Shown here: piece after piece, positions 1-7,717 of the stretch
Position numbering within the stretch: position 1 is the first letter of the stretch
Layout of the letters: every line of letters starts with the position of its first letter
Assembly: GCA_029555885.1 (NCBI GenBank)
Contig: JAKPQT010000201.1
Coordinates: 1-17,197 of the forward strand
Direction of reading: 5' to 3'
DNA from: Chloroflexota bacterium
GTDB taxonomy: Bacteria > Chloroflexota > Anaerolineae > CG2-30-64-16
Length of the DNA stretch: 17,197 nt
Translations under genes and position numbers: made by a program
The notes under the pieces: model-generated
The model's database searches: none
What the model was told of the DNA's origin: nothing
Seen by the model: the letters and a program-made list of their open reading frames with translations, nothing else

Positions 1-120
<120 letters not shown>

Positions 121-138
121 AAACCAGAGGCGATTCCG

Positions 139-183
139 GACAGGATTGACAGGATTTACAGGAGTAATCCCGTCAATCCTGTC
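139..183. repeat. Imperfect palindrome, likely dispersed repeat and bidirectional terminator
   Basis: GACAGGATTGAC (139-150) is the exact reverse complement of GTCAATCCTGTC (172-183). Inside it GGATT (152-156) pairs with AATCC (166-170), leaving one A/C mismatch and a nine-base loop, so the stem is about 17 paired bases long. It lies between two convergent genes, where a bidirectional terminator is expected, although there is no strong T-run on either side. The GGATTGACAGGATTTACAGG wording resembles a repeat I have seen dispersed in many environmental bacterial genomes, so it may be a mobile palindrome that happens to serve as a terminator. Confidence 0.6.
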
Positions 184-218
184 TCAGTTCTGCCCCCGGT
201 TCTCACTCTGGAAGCGGT

Positions 219-578
219 TCAGAACTTGAGCCACTGCTTCAGTGCGAAGATCAGCGCGAGCGTCACACCCCAGGTGACATAACCGACCGCCAGCATGGGC
301 AGCAGCTTCCACCCGGCGCGCGCGGCCAGCCATACCGCCAGAATGAACGCCACCGTGCCGAGGATGCCGAAGGGCAGGGTGTTGGTGTACTGCCGGATGC
401 TGGACTTCTCGCCGTTCGCGCCGCTGTAGACGATCCACAGCGCTAGCGCCACATTGATGGGCATCGTCCCCAGGATGCCAGCCAGCACGCGAGAATGGTT
501 ACGCAGCACTGCGACCGCCAGGATGATGAGGATCGAGAGCAGGACGGGGCCGACTTGCCGCCAGGTGTCTGCATGCAT
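219..578 (-). CDS. Small four-helix membrane protein, GlpM/DUF3147-like
   Basis: This is a 119-residue, strongly hydrophobic protein with four predicted membrane helices at about residues 9-26, 32-52, 67-88 and 92-115. It has a Gly-x-x-x-x-x-Pro turn in helix 2 (AGILGTMP, 33-40), a polar loop at 53-66 and a Lys/Trp-rich end (KQWLKF). The size, topology and residue pattern resemble the GlpM/DUF3147 family of small inner-membrane proteins of unknown biochemical role, but I place it there by eye only. The ATG overlaps the stop codon of the upstream peptidase gene (TAATG), which suggests translational coupling and a shared transcript. No signal peptide is needed, and no catalytic motif is visible. 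Confidence 0.7.
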   Translation of the reverse strand: MHADTWRQVGPVLLSILIILAVAVLRNHSRVLAGILGTMPINVALALWIVYSGANGEKSSIRQYTNTLPFGILGTVAFILAVWLAARAGWKLLPMLAVGYVTWGVTLALIFALKQWLKF

Positions 579-1693
579 TAGCGGGCCGTCCCTGTCACCA
601 GGCGGTTGTACTTGCGCAGCACGGCTTGCAGCCGGTCAGCCGGCAGCGCGTAGACCGTGCGGCCCCGCTGCCCGGTCATATCCTCGGCCGCGACGAGCGC
701 ATTGACGATGGCTTCCTCGGTCGCCTGGACGGTCGCGGCGAAGAGCGCATTCATCCGGTTGTTCGCCAGCATTTCCACCTGGCGCACGCCCCCCGCAGAC
801 TCCGCGCCCAGCGAGGCAGTCGAGAACGCAATGAAGATGTCGCCGGAGCTGTTCTCCCCCAGGCCGCCCACCCGACCGATGCCCAGGCTGACGCGCTGCG
901 AGAGCCGGCGGAGCTGGTGGGGCAGGAGCGGGCAGTCAGTCGCGACCGCCGCGATGATCGAGCTGGATGGCAGGTCCGGCGCGGGCGGCTCCACGGGCAG
1001 CAGGTCGGGGATCTCTGCACCGACCGGTGCGCCCGCGATCGTGAGCCATTCGCGCGATCCGTGGTTCGCCTGCACGAGCACGCCGAGCGTGTAGCCGCCA
1101 TCCTGCTCTGCGAGCACGCGCGACGCCGTGCCGATGCCACCCTTGAACCCGTGACAGATCATCCCCGTTCCTCCGCCGACATTCCCCTCCGCGACCGGGC
1201 CGGAGGCCGCGGCCGCAAGCGCAGCCAGCACGTGCTGCTCCCGGACGTGCCGCCCGGAGATATCGTTCAGGTAGCCATCGTAGGTCTCCGCAACGACCGG
1301 CAGCACGAATGCGGGCCGCGGTACGTTATACCACCAGTCGGCCACCGCATCCGCCACGACGCCTACGCTCATCGTGTTGGTCAGCATGACCGGGCCGGCC
1401 AGTATGCCGGACTCCGCCAGCCAGGTCGTGCCCGTCATCTCGCCGCAGCCGTTGAGCGTGTGCCACGCGCCGAAGACCGGTTCGCAGTTGTTGCCGCGCG
1501 GCAGGATGGCCGTGACCCCGGTGCGCACTGCGGCCGGGGGTTCGCTCGAAATCAGGGCGGCATGGCCGGCCGGGAAATGGGAAATCAGCGTGGTGTGGCC
1601 GACTGTGACGCCCGCGACGTCGGTGATGGCATTGTATGCGCCCGGCGTCCCGTCGAACGGGATGCCGAGGTCGCGCGCGCGTGGTTTGCTCAT
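578..1693 (-). CDS. P1-family peptidase (DmpA/BapA-type N-terminal nucleophile aminopeptidase)
   Basis: The 371-residue protein matches the S58 (DmpA, beta-peptidyl aminopeptidase) family over its full length. It has an N-terminal ITDVAGVTVGHTTL segment (23-36), RTGVTAILPRG (57-67), the LTNTMSVGVVADAV region (104-117), the Gly-rich VGGGTGM loop (172-178), and the IIAAVATDCPLLPHQL strand-turn (246-261) followed by SGDIFIAFSTAS (283-294). Family members cut themselves into two chains and use the new N-terminal Ser as nucleophile; here that Ser is most likely S245, just before the II of the strand. The substrate may be D-amino-acid, beta-amino-acid or ordinary peptide N-termini and cannot be decided. 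There is no signal peptide, so it is probably cytoplasmic. The ATG at 1693 has an AAGGAA box seven bases upstream. It is co-transcribed with the small membrane protein that follows. Confidence 0.9.
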   Translation of the reverse strand: MSKPRARDLGIPFDGTPGAYNAITDVAGVTVGHTTLISHFPAGHAALISSEPPAAVRTGVTAILPRGNNCEPVFGAWHTLNGCGEMTGTTWLAESGILAGPVMLTNTMSVGVVADAVADWWYNVPRPAFVLPVVAETYDGYLNDISGRHVREQHVLAALAAAASGPVAEGNVGGGTGMICHGFKGGIGTASRVLAEQDGGYTLGVLVQANHGSREWLTIAGAPVGAEIPDLLPVEPPAPDLPSSSIIAAVATDCPLLPHQLRRLSQRVSLGIGRVGGLGENSSGDIFIAFSTASLGAESAGGVRQVEMLANNRMNALFAATVQATEEAIVNALVAAEDMTGQRGRTVYALPADRLQAVLRKYNRLVTGTAR

Positions 1694-1737
1694 CGGTGGG
1701 TTCCTTCATGGCTGTACTTTGCTACGTTGGTATTGGT

Positions 1738-1800
1738 GTAGCGTAGGGCCTTGTGCCCATGCCGACGCCAATGCGCTGCGCCCAAAAGGGGCTACGCTAC
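1738..1800. repeat. 63-bp element bounded by 9-bp inverted repeats
   Basis: GTAGCGTAG (1738-1746) and CTACGCTAC (1792-1800) are exact inverted repeats bounding a 45-base interior that holds further short complementary GGGC/GCCC stretches. If the minus-strand promoter at 1845-1874 is real, the element lies in the 5' leader of the P1 peptidase transcript and could fold as a hairpin there. It could equally be one more dispersed palindromic repeat; nothing in it codes. Confidence 0.45.
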
Positions 1801-1844
1801 GTTCTCCAAAATCAGCGTGGCGATGCAGCAGTTTAGATGATCGC

Positions 1845-1874
1845 ATTATAACGGTGCGGGCCGCGGTTGCTCAA
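1845..1874 (-). promoter_or_regulatory. Putative sigma-70-type promoter for the P1 peptidase gene
   Basis: Read on the minus strand there is TTGAGC (1874-1869), an 18-base spacer and a perfect TATAAT (1850-1845). Transcription would begin near 1838 and give a leader of about 145 bases containing the 1738-1800 inverted repeat. The -10 box is ideal and the -35 box matches at four of six positions. Confidence 0.5.
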
Positions 1875-1965
1875 TTCGGGCGCGTCGATAAATCGTTTCA
1901 GACGCCCGGCCGATTTTTCACGAACAGGGCAATCTGAAGTAGACTGGGGATTGGAGGCGGATGTA

Positions 1966-3192
1966 ATGGAGACGCTGCGCGCTCGGTGGGCCGATTTCAC
2001 GCGGGATGAGAGCTGGCCGGTCATCCCCCTGCTCCTGGTGCAATTCTTGACCGGCGCCTGGACGCTGTCGCAGGGGTCCTTCTTTGCCATCTACCTGAAC
2101 GAGCGGCTGGCCTACACCGCGGTCGCGGTGGCGACGATGGTCTCGGCCGGCCAGGTGTCGGGGATGCTGTCGGGGTTCCTGGGCGGGCTGCTCAGCGACC
2201 GGCTCGGCAGCCGCGGCCTGCTGATCGCCGGGGTCTTCACGATGGCCGTCGCCAGCCTCGTGTTCCAGGTGCGGTTCCCACCGGCGATTGCTCTGTTGTG
2301 GTTCCTGTCTGGCATGGGCATGGGATTGATTACGCTCGGCGGTTCCAGCTACCTGACGCGCGTGGCTGACCCGCGGCGCCTGGGCGTGCTGTCCGCACTC
2401 TACGCGCTCAGCGGGACGGCGGGCGGCGCGGCGGGCAACCCGGTCGCGGGCCGTGTGCTAGACACCGCCGGGTTCTCCGTCTACGGGCTGACTGGGTTGG
2501 CGCTGCTGGTGGTGGCGGGGCTGCTGGCGCTGTGGCTGCTGCCGGTCCTGGCGGGTGATCGCCAGGGCAGCCGGCCGCGCGGCAACCTGTTCAGCATGTT
2601 CCGGCGGCCCATCGTCCGGCTGCTGGTGTATCTGCGCTTCCTGCCGACCATCTACTACGGCATGTCGCTCGTGTTGATTCCGCTGCTCATCAACAATCTG
2701 GCGGGCAACAAGACCACCGTCGCCATCTACACCGCGGCCAGCCTGGTCTGTGCCTCGCTGGCGCAACTGCTGACGGGGCGGCTGGCCGACCGGTACGGCC
2801 ACCGCTGGCCGAACGTCATCGGGTTCGCTGCGCTGATGGTCGCGGGGCTGGGCCTGGCCTTCTTCTCCGACCGCCTGTGGGGCATCTTCGTGTTCGGCAT
2901 CCTGGGCAGCGCGGCGGCCTGGTCGATTGCAGCCTTGCTCTTTTTGCTTGTGTCGGACGGCGTGGCGCGCGACGAGCATGGCCGCGTGTTCGGCCTGCTG
3001 CACGTCTCGTGGAACATCGCGTTTATGACCGGTTCGATTGCCGGCGGCGCGCTGATGAGCGTGGCAACCGGCCTGCCCTTTGCGGTCGCGGCCCTGTTGT
3101 GCGTCATCGCCATCGGCGTATTGTTCGTGTTCTACGCGCAGGTCAAGCCCGCGCCCGCGCTCGAAATGGCCGTTGAGGAAATCGCTCAGTAA
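1966..3192 (+). CDS. Major facilitator superfamily (MFS) transporter
   Basis: This 408-residue membrane protein has twelve hydrophobic segments arranged as two six-helix halves. The MFS loop motif after helix 2 is clear (GGLLSDRLGSRG, about residues 73-84), and its counterpart in the second half is equally clear (TGRLADRYGHRW). The reading frame is open upstream to a TTG at 1867, but the ATG at 1966 is preferred: GGAGG lies eight bases upstream and the protein then starts just before helix 1, as in the family. The substrate cannot be told; drug/metabolite efflux-type MFS proteins of this length are common. It is followed in the same direction by the fucosidase, so sugar transport is possible, but a long palindrome separates the two and nothing else links them. 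Confidence 0.9.
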   Translation: METLRARWADFTRDESWPVIPLLLVQFLTGAWTLSQGSFFAIYLNERLAYTAVAVATMVSAGQVSGMLSGFLGGLLSDRLGSRGLLIAGVFTMAVASLVFQVRFPPAIALLWFLSGMGMGLITLGGSSYLTRVADPRRLGVLSALYALSGTAGGAAGNPVAGRVLDTAGFSVYGLTGLALLVVAGLLALWLLPVLAGDRQGSRPRGNLFSMFRRPIVRLLVYLRFLPTIYYGMSLVLIPLLINNLAGNKTTVAIYTAASLVCASLAQLLTGRLADRYGHRWPNVIGFAALMVAGLGLAFFSDRLWGIFVFGILGSAAAWSIAALLFLLVSDGVARDEHGRVFGLLHVSWNIAFMTGSIAGGALMSVATGLPFAVAALLCVIAIGVLFVFYAQVKPAPALEMAVEEIAQ

Positions 3193-3200
3193 GGCAGGCT

Positions 3201-3258
3201 TGGCGGTCTTTGCGTCTTGGCGTGAACTATAGCTCACGCCAAGACGCAAAGACCGCCA
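3201..3258. repeat. Very long palindrome (25-bp perfect arms) between MFS and fucosidase genes
   Basis: The 25 bases at 3201-3225 (beginning TGGCGGTCTTTGCG) are the exact reverse complement of 3234-3258, with an eight-base centre (3226-3233) that is itself almost palindromic. The wording CTTTGCGTCTTGGCGTGA resembles a repeat I know as widely dispersed in environmental bacterial genomes. It begins nine bases past the MFS stop and ends 32 bases before the fucosidase ATG. It may end MFS transcription or fold in the fucosidase leader. There is no T-run directly after it. Confidence 0.85.
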
Positions 3259-3290
3259 GGACACATATCTTCACAAGGGAGCAACGCATC

Positions 3291-4574
3291 ATGTATCACC
3301 CCAAACCGACCGCCGGTGACACATCGTGGTTCGTCCACGATCGCTTCGGGATGTTCATCCACTGGGGCCTGTACGCGCTGCCTGCGCGGCACGAGTGGGT
3401 GCGCCATCACGAGGAGATTCCCAATGAGGCGTACGAAAAATACTTCGAGAACTTCGACCCGCACATGTTCGACCCCGAGAAGTGGGCGCGGACGGCCTGG
3501 GATGCCGGGATGCGCTACGTCGTGCTGACGACGAAGCACCACGAGGGCTTCTGCCTGTGGGACAGCCAGTATACGGACTACAAGGTCACGAACACGCCGT
3601 ATGGCAAGGAAATCCTGCGCCCGTTCGTGGATGCGTTCCGCAAGCAGGGCTTTCGCATCGGCTTCTACTACTCGCTGATCGACTGGCATCACCCCGAGTT
3701 CCCCATCGACGGCATCCACCCGCTGCGCAACCACCCCGACGCGCTCGAAATGAACAAGAGCCGCGATGTGCGCAAGTACGCCGAGTACATGCGCAACCAG
3801 GTGCGCGAGCTGCTCACGAACTACGGGCAGGTCGATGTCCTGTGGTGCGACTTCTCATATCCCGGCCGTGAGTACAAGGGCATGCCCGGCAAGGGCCGCG
3901 ACGATTGGGAGAGCGAGAAGCTGGTCGCGATGATTCGCGAGCTGCAACCCAAGATCCTGCTGGATGACCGGCTCGACCTGCCCGGCTCGGCGGACATCTA
4001 CACGCCGGAACAATACCAGCCGGCTGCGTGGGTGCGGGTGGACGGCGAGCCGGTCGTCTGGGAAGCGTGCCAGACGTTCAGCGGTTCATGGGGCTATCAC
4101 CGCGACGAGGCGACCTGGAAGGATGCAGGGCAGTTGGTGCGCATGTTGGTCAACACGGTCGCAACGGGCGGCAACCTGCTGATGAACGTGGGGCCGACCC
4201 CGCTGGGCACCTGGGACAGCCGGGCGCTCGACGCGCTGAAGACCTACGGCGACTGGATGAAGTTCCACGGCGAGGCCATCTACGGCTGCACGCAGAGCGA
4301 GTTCACGGCGCCGCCGGACTGCCGCCTGACGCAGAAGGGCAACAAGCTCTACCTGCACATCTACGCGTGGCCGTTCCGCTACCTGCTGTTCGAGGGCATG
4401 GGCGATAAGGTGAAGTTCGCGCGCTTCCTGCACGATGGGAGCGAGGTGCTGATGAACGCGATCCCCGAGTGGCAGTTGACGCACTTCGGGCTGGACAAGT
4501 CCGCGCTGGTCCTGACGATTCCTGTCAAGCAGCCGGACACGGTCGTGCCGGTCATCGAACTGACGCTGAAGTAG
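3291..4574 (+). CDS. Alpha-L-fucosidase-type glycoside hydrolase, family GH29
   Basis: The 427-residue protein is a GH29 (beta/alpha)8 enzyme. It starts with DTSWFVHDRFGMFIHWGLYA (10-29), then EWVR, YVVLTTKHHEGFCLWDS (76-92), GFYYSLIDWHHPEF, and VDVLWCDFS (181-189), where D187 sits at the position of the retaining nucleophile. It continues with WEACQTFSGSWGYH (257-270) and GGNLLMNVGPTPLG (293-306). Known enzymes remove alpha-linked fucose from glycans. The frame is open further upstream into the palindrome, but the ATG at 3291 is chosen for its AAGGGA box and because the family homology begins here. There is no signal peptide, so it probably acts in the cytoplasm on imported sugars. The general acid/base is not conserved enough in GH29 to assign by eye. 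Confidence 0.93.
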   Translation: MYHPKPTAGDTSWFVHDRFGMFIHWGLYALPARHEWVRHHEEIPNEAYEKYFENFDPHMFDPEKWARTAWDAGMRYVVLTTKHHEGFCLWDSQYTDYKVTNTPYGKEILRPFVDAFRKQGFRIGFYYSLIDWHHPEFPIDGIHPLRNHPDALEMNKSRDVRKYAEYMRNQVRELLTNYGQVDVLWCDFSYPGREYKGMPGKGRDDWESEKLVAMIRELQPKILLDDRLDLPGSADIYTPEQYQPAAWVRVDGEPVVWEACQTFSGSWGYHRDEATWKDAGQLVRMLVNTVATGGNLLMNVGPTPLGTWDSRALDALKTYGDWMKFHGEAIYGCTQSEFTAPPDCRLTQKGNKLYLHIYAWPFRYLLFEGMGDKVKFARFLHDGSEVLMNAIPEWQLTHFGLDKSALVLTIPVKQPDTVVPVIELTLK

Positions 4575-4582
4575 GACGCGCA

Positions 4583-4613
4583 AGTGCGCCGCGTCTCCCA
4601 GGTGCGGCGCACT
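4583..4613. terminator. Hairpin after the fucosidase gene, possible terminator
   Basis: AGTGCGCCGC (4583-4592) and GCGGCGCACT (4604-4613) form a perfect 10-bp GC-rich stem with an 11-base loop, starting eight bases after the fucosidase stop. Only a weak T-stretch (CTGCTTTGC) follows, so intrinsic termination is plausible but not certain. Confidence 0.5.
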
Positions 4614-4630
4614 GCTTTGCAAGAGATCTT

Positions 4631-4657
4631 GTAGGACGGGTTGCCAACCCGTCCTAC
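4631..4657. repeat. Short perfect palindrome between convergent genes
   Basis: GTAGGACGGGTT (4631-4642) is the exact reverse complement of AACCCGTCCTAC (4646-4657), with only GCC between. Its wording resembles a palindrome I have met as a dispersed intergenic repeat in environmental genomes. It sits in the gap between the convergent fucosidase and beta-helix lipoprotein genes and could act as a bidirectional terminator. Confidence 0.65.
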
Positions 4658-4670
4658 CTTACCTTGACGC

Positions 4671-6515
4671 CTATGGTCGCCGGCCACGGCCCCCGAAGCT
4701 GCGCACATTGCCCACCCCCGTCACGACACCCGACACTGTGAAGGTTGTGTAGACTGTCCCGCCGGAGTAGGTCCCGCCCTGATACAGCCCGTCCGTCACC
4801 TCCCCCGTGGCCTGCCCGCCGTAGGAGACCTCGTAGGTCGTACCCGTCTTCAGCTCGGGCGACGAGAAGGCAATCGACTGAATCGCCTTGGCCGTCTCGA
4901 AGGTCAGCACGTCCTGCCCGTCGCTGCTGCGGATGTTGATGAGCGTGCCTGCCGGCAGCGTGGTGTTGAAGTTGAGCAGCAGCGCGTTCTGTGTGGATGC
5001 GGCGTCCGCGGTCTGCGCCATGCCCGCGCTGCCCACTGCCACGATGAAGCCGCCGCTGATGGTGAAGCCGCTGTGATCCAGCGCGCCGTTCATCTGCTCG
5101 GTCGGGCCGTTGACGATGACCCGGCCATCCGTCATGTTCAGCACCCCGTTGATATCCAGGCCGTCGCCGCCCGCATCCACATACACATACCCCCCGTTGA
5201 TATTGAGTGTCTGGCCGCTTGCCGCGCCGCCGAAGGTGTCCTGGCCTGGCCGACCGCCCATCATCCCATCGTTGTCGCCCGCCACATTGATGCCGTCGTC
5301 CGCAGAGACGACGCGGATGCTGCCGCCGTTGAGCGTGATGACCGCGCTCTCGATGCCCTCATAGGAGCGGGTGATGTCCAGCGTCCCGCCGTTGATGGTG
5401 AGGGTCGTGTCCGCATGGACGCCATCGTCGCCCGTTGCGATAGTGAAGTCGCCGCCGTTGATGACGATGTTCGTGTTCGAGTGGACCGCGTCGTCGGCCG
5501 CGTCGATGACGAAGGTCCCGCTGTCGATGTCCACGTTCGCGCTTGCCTTGATGGCCTTGGCCGACACGGTTTCGTCGAGGCGGGCGCTGCTGCCGCCGCC
5601 CGACTTGAGGGTGAAGTCGCCGGCCAGGATCAACACATCGGTCTCGCCCGTGATGGCGTCGCCGCCCGCGGTGACGTTGAAAACGCCGTCCTCGATGGAG
5701 ATGTAGCCCAGGGCTGCGTCCTCCTCGTTGTCCGCTTTCAGCCCGTCGCTGCCCGCGGTGACGGTGAGCGTGCCGCCCTCGACTACCAGGTAATCCTTGC
5801 CGCGGATGCCGTCATCGACGGCCTCGACGGTGATGTCGCCGCCCGTGATGGTCAGGCCATCCTTCGATGCGATGCCGTCGTTGTAGTTCCCTGCGACGAC
5901 CAGCGCGCCGCTGCCGCCGATGGTCAGGTCCGCCTTGCTGAAGAGTACGGCGTTCGGCTCGTCCTCGTCCGGGCTCGCAAAGACGTAGCCGGCTCCATCC
6001 GCCATGCGGTTCGTGCTGCCGTCGGCCAGGACGATGGTAACATCTTCGGCATCCGTGATGTAGAGGGGCGTGCTGGTCGAGTTGCTGATGTCGACGCCGT
6101 TCAGGATGAGGGTGACGGTCTCCTCATCCCCAGTATCAACGATGATTTGCCCCTCTGTGAGCGAGCCGCTCAATTCGTAAGTGCCCGCCGCGGTGATCGT
6201 GACCCGGCTGCCGTCCACGCTCGCGCCCTTACCGTCGACCGCGATGGCGCTGCCGTCCAGCGCGATGCGCGTTGCCTCAGCGGTCTGCGCGGTCGTCTCA
6301 GTGGCCGCGGGTCGGGCAGCCTCTTTTTCTGCGGCTGCCGTGGCGGCGGATACTGCCGGTGCGGCTGCCGTCGCACTGTCGGCGACTGTGCCGGCCTGGG
6401 TCGCAGGTTGCGCTTGCGCGCCGGTCGTGATACTGGGGGCGGTCGAGCTGCCGCAGGCTGCCAGCAGCGCGGCGGTGAGCGCGACCGGGATTATTCTGGA
6501 TAATATCTTGTGCAT
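4671..6515 (-). CDS. Carbohydrate-binding beta-helix lipoprotein, Cthe_2159 family
   Basis: The 614-residue protein begins with a lipoprotein signal (MHKILSRIIPVALTAALLAAC), with the lipidated Cys at 21. An Ala/Thr-rich linker to about residue 85 follows. Then comes a long series of short beta-strand repeats of the form GG-(D/T)-(L/I/F)-x-(V/I)-x-A-x-DDG-(I/V) up to about residue 520, for example ADDAVHSNTNIVINGGDF. This is the pattern of the Cthe_2159 (PF14262) right-handed parallel beta-helix, whose founder binds cellulose and polygalacturonate and holds calcium through Asp-rich turns. The C-terminal 70 residues form a Gly/Thr/Tyr-rich tail ending GGRGRRP. The open frame extends 16 codons upstream, but the ATG at 6515 has AGGAG seven bases before it and gives the signal peptide. 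It probably displays glycan binding on the cell surface; whether it also cleaves pectin is unknown. Confidence 0.88.
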   Translation of the reverse strand: MHKILSRIIPVALTAALLAACGSSTAPSITTGAQAQPATQAGTVADSATAAAPAVSAATAAAEKEAARPAATETTAQTAEATRIALDGSAIAVDGKGASVDGSRVTITAAGTYELSGSLTEGQIIVDTGDEETVTLILNGVDISNSTSTPLYITDAEDVTIVLADGSTNRMADGAGYVFASPDEDEPNAVLFSKADLTIGGSGALVVAGNYNDGIASKDGLTITGGDITVEAVDDGIRGKDYLVVEGGTLTVTAGSDGLKADNEEDAALGYISIEDGVFNVTAGGDAITGETDVLILAGDFTLKSGGGSSARLDETVSAKAIKASANVDIDSGTFVIDAADDAVHSNTNIVINGGDFTIATGDDGVHADTTLTINGGTLDITRSYEGIESAVITLNGGSIRVVSADDGINVAGDNDGMMGGRPGQDTFGGAASGQTLNINGGYVYVDAGGDGLDINGVLNMTDGRVIVNGPTEQMNGALDHSGFTISGGFIVAVGSAGMAQTADAASTQNALLLNFNTTLPAGTLINIRSSDGQDVLTFETAKAIQSIAFSSPELKTGTTYEVSYGGQATGEVTDGLYQGGTYSGGTVYTTFTVSGVVTGVGNVRSFGGRGRRP

Positions 6516-6546
6516 GGGTTGCTCCTGAAATGCATGTAAATCCGCT

Positions 6547-6574
6547 ATTACAAGGCGCAGCATACAGGAGTCAT
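6547..6574 (-). promoter_or_regulatory. Weak promoter candidate for the beta-helix lipoprotein gene
   Basis: On the minus strand ATGACT (6574-6569), a 16-base spacer and TGTAAT (6552-6547) would start transcription near 6540, about 25 bases before the ATG. It lies in the 110-base gap shared with the divergent gene at 6626, for which I see no convincing promoter boxes. Confidence 0.3.
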
Positions 6575-6625
6575 GTTTAGATCAGATAAAGGTTTCTTTG
6601 GGATTCTATCAAGGGAGACGCAAGG

Positions 6626-7717
6626 ATGCTTGTTATGACGAGAATGCTGCCGTTCGGTCTGGTCCTGGCAGCGCTCACGCTGCTGCCCGCATTGCCTGCG
6701 CACGCGCAGGGTACGGCACCGGCGGAGCCAGGCGCGCCGGTGCTGGTCAACCCCGGCTTCGAGTGCGGGCAGGGTTATCATGCGCAGCCGGGCATCAATG
6801 GCATGGTGCCGAACGGCTGGACCGCGGCGGTGCTCAACGGCACGCCCCATATCAACAGCACGCAGCTCTGGGGCCGCGGCGGAAGCTGCGACCCGGCTGA
6901 CATGCGCTGGGAGAAGCTGGAGGGCCACGACAGCCTCATCATGCTGGCCTATCCGCCCGGCGGCAGCGACCTTGCGCCGCCCTTCGATGCGGCCGTCTAT
7001 CAGCGCGTTGCGGTGACGCCGGGCACGGCCTACAGTCTCAGCGCGTGGATGGTCAGCCTCTGTGGCGGCAGCGCGATGCCGAACGACTGCCCGGCCGGAT
7101 ATTACCTGTCCAAGCTGGCCGGGCTGGATGCGACGGGCGGGACCGATACGCGCGCGGCGACGGTCGGCTGGGTGGAGGACCGGCGGCCTCACTATATCGC
7201 GCGCTGGGTGAACCTTGTCACCGCCGCCACCGCGCAGAGCGACGCCATGACCGTGTTCGTGCGGCTGTACAGCCCTTTCTCCCATCACGGCAACCACGGC
7301 TTCGCGGATGCGGTGAAGCTGGTGCGCGCGCCAACGGCACAACTTACCCAGCTCCAGCCCGCGCGCGATACGATCTCGGTCGCATGGACGGGCAGCCTCG
7401 GCCCCGACATCGCGGCGATTCCGGGCGGCAACTATCGCCTGTATTTCGAGGTGGAGGTTGCCGCGGGTGTGGCGGCGACCTGGCAGCCGTGGTTGAGCAA
7501 CCAGCCGGCGGGCGGCGCGGTGCTGTCCATCGGAGGATCATGCGTGGACCGGACCTATCGATTCCGCGTGCGGGTGCGCGCTGAACAGCCCGCCGGGGAG
7601 CCGGGCGCGCGCCCCAACCATCGCTTCATCAGCGTGTGGCAGGAATCGGCGCCGGTGCGGGTGGCCCGCACGGTCGTGTGCGACGAGCAGGCGTTCCTGC
7701 CGATGGTTCGGCGGTAG
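6626..7717 (+). CDS. Secreted protein with N-terminal carbohydrate-binding-like domain and FLPMVRR tail
   Basis: The 363-residue protein has a classical signal peptide (basic MLVMTRM, hydrophobic core, cleavage likely after AHA at residue 27). Next comes a domain starting LVNPGFECG that runs to about residue 233 (FADAVKLVRA). The NPGFE opening, GWT, VYQRVAVTPGTAYSLSAWM and closing DAVKL follow the jelly-roll layout of CBM4/9-type carbohydrate-binding modules. Residues 245-345 look like a fibronectin-III-type domain, and the protein ends FLPMVRR, like many exported Chloroflexota proteins. There is no catalytic motif. The ATG at 6626 has GGGAG eight bases upstream. It is divergent from the beta-helix lipoprotein, and both may bind polysaccharides outside the cell. 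The ligand and exact module family are not certain. Confidence 0.75.
   Translation: MLVMTRMLPFGLVLAALTLLPALPAHAQGTAPAEPGAPVLVNPGFECGQGYHAQPGINGMVPNGWTAAVLNGTPHINSTQLWGRGGSCDPADMRWEKLEGHDSLIMLAYPPGGSDLAPPFDAAVYQRVAVTPGTAYSLSAWMVSLCGGSAMPNDCPAGYYLSKLAGLDATGGTDTRAATVGWVEDRRPHYIARWVNLVTAATAQSDAMTVFVRLYSPFSHHGNHGFADAVKLVRAPTAQLTQLQPARDTISVAWTGSLGPDIAAIPGGNYRLYFEVEVAAGVAATWQPWLSNQPAGGAVLSIGGSCVDRTYRFRVRVRAEQPAGEPGARPNHRFISVWQESAPVRVARTVVCDEQAFLPMVRR

Noticed and set aside
626..1741. Plus-strand open frame of 371 codons opposite the P1 peptidase
   Set aside because: Arg/His-rich composition with no recognisable motif; the minus strand encodes a complete, well-conserved peptidase.
2458..3264. Minus-strand open frame (268 codons) opposite the MFS transporter gene
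   Set aside because: Gln/Arg/His-rich shadow of a hydrophobic membrane protein gene.
5073..6503. Long plus-strand open frame (476 codons) opposite the beta-helix lipoprotein gene
   Set aside because: It is the antisense shadow of a GC-rich repetitive gene. Its protein is a monotonous D/V/R/A-rich string without domain features, while the minus strand gives a lipoprotein signal and a known family.
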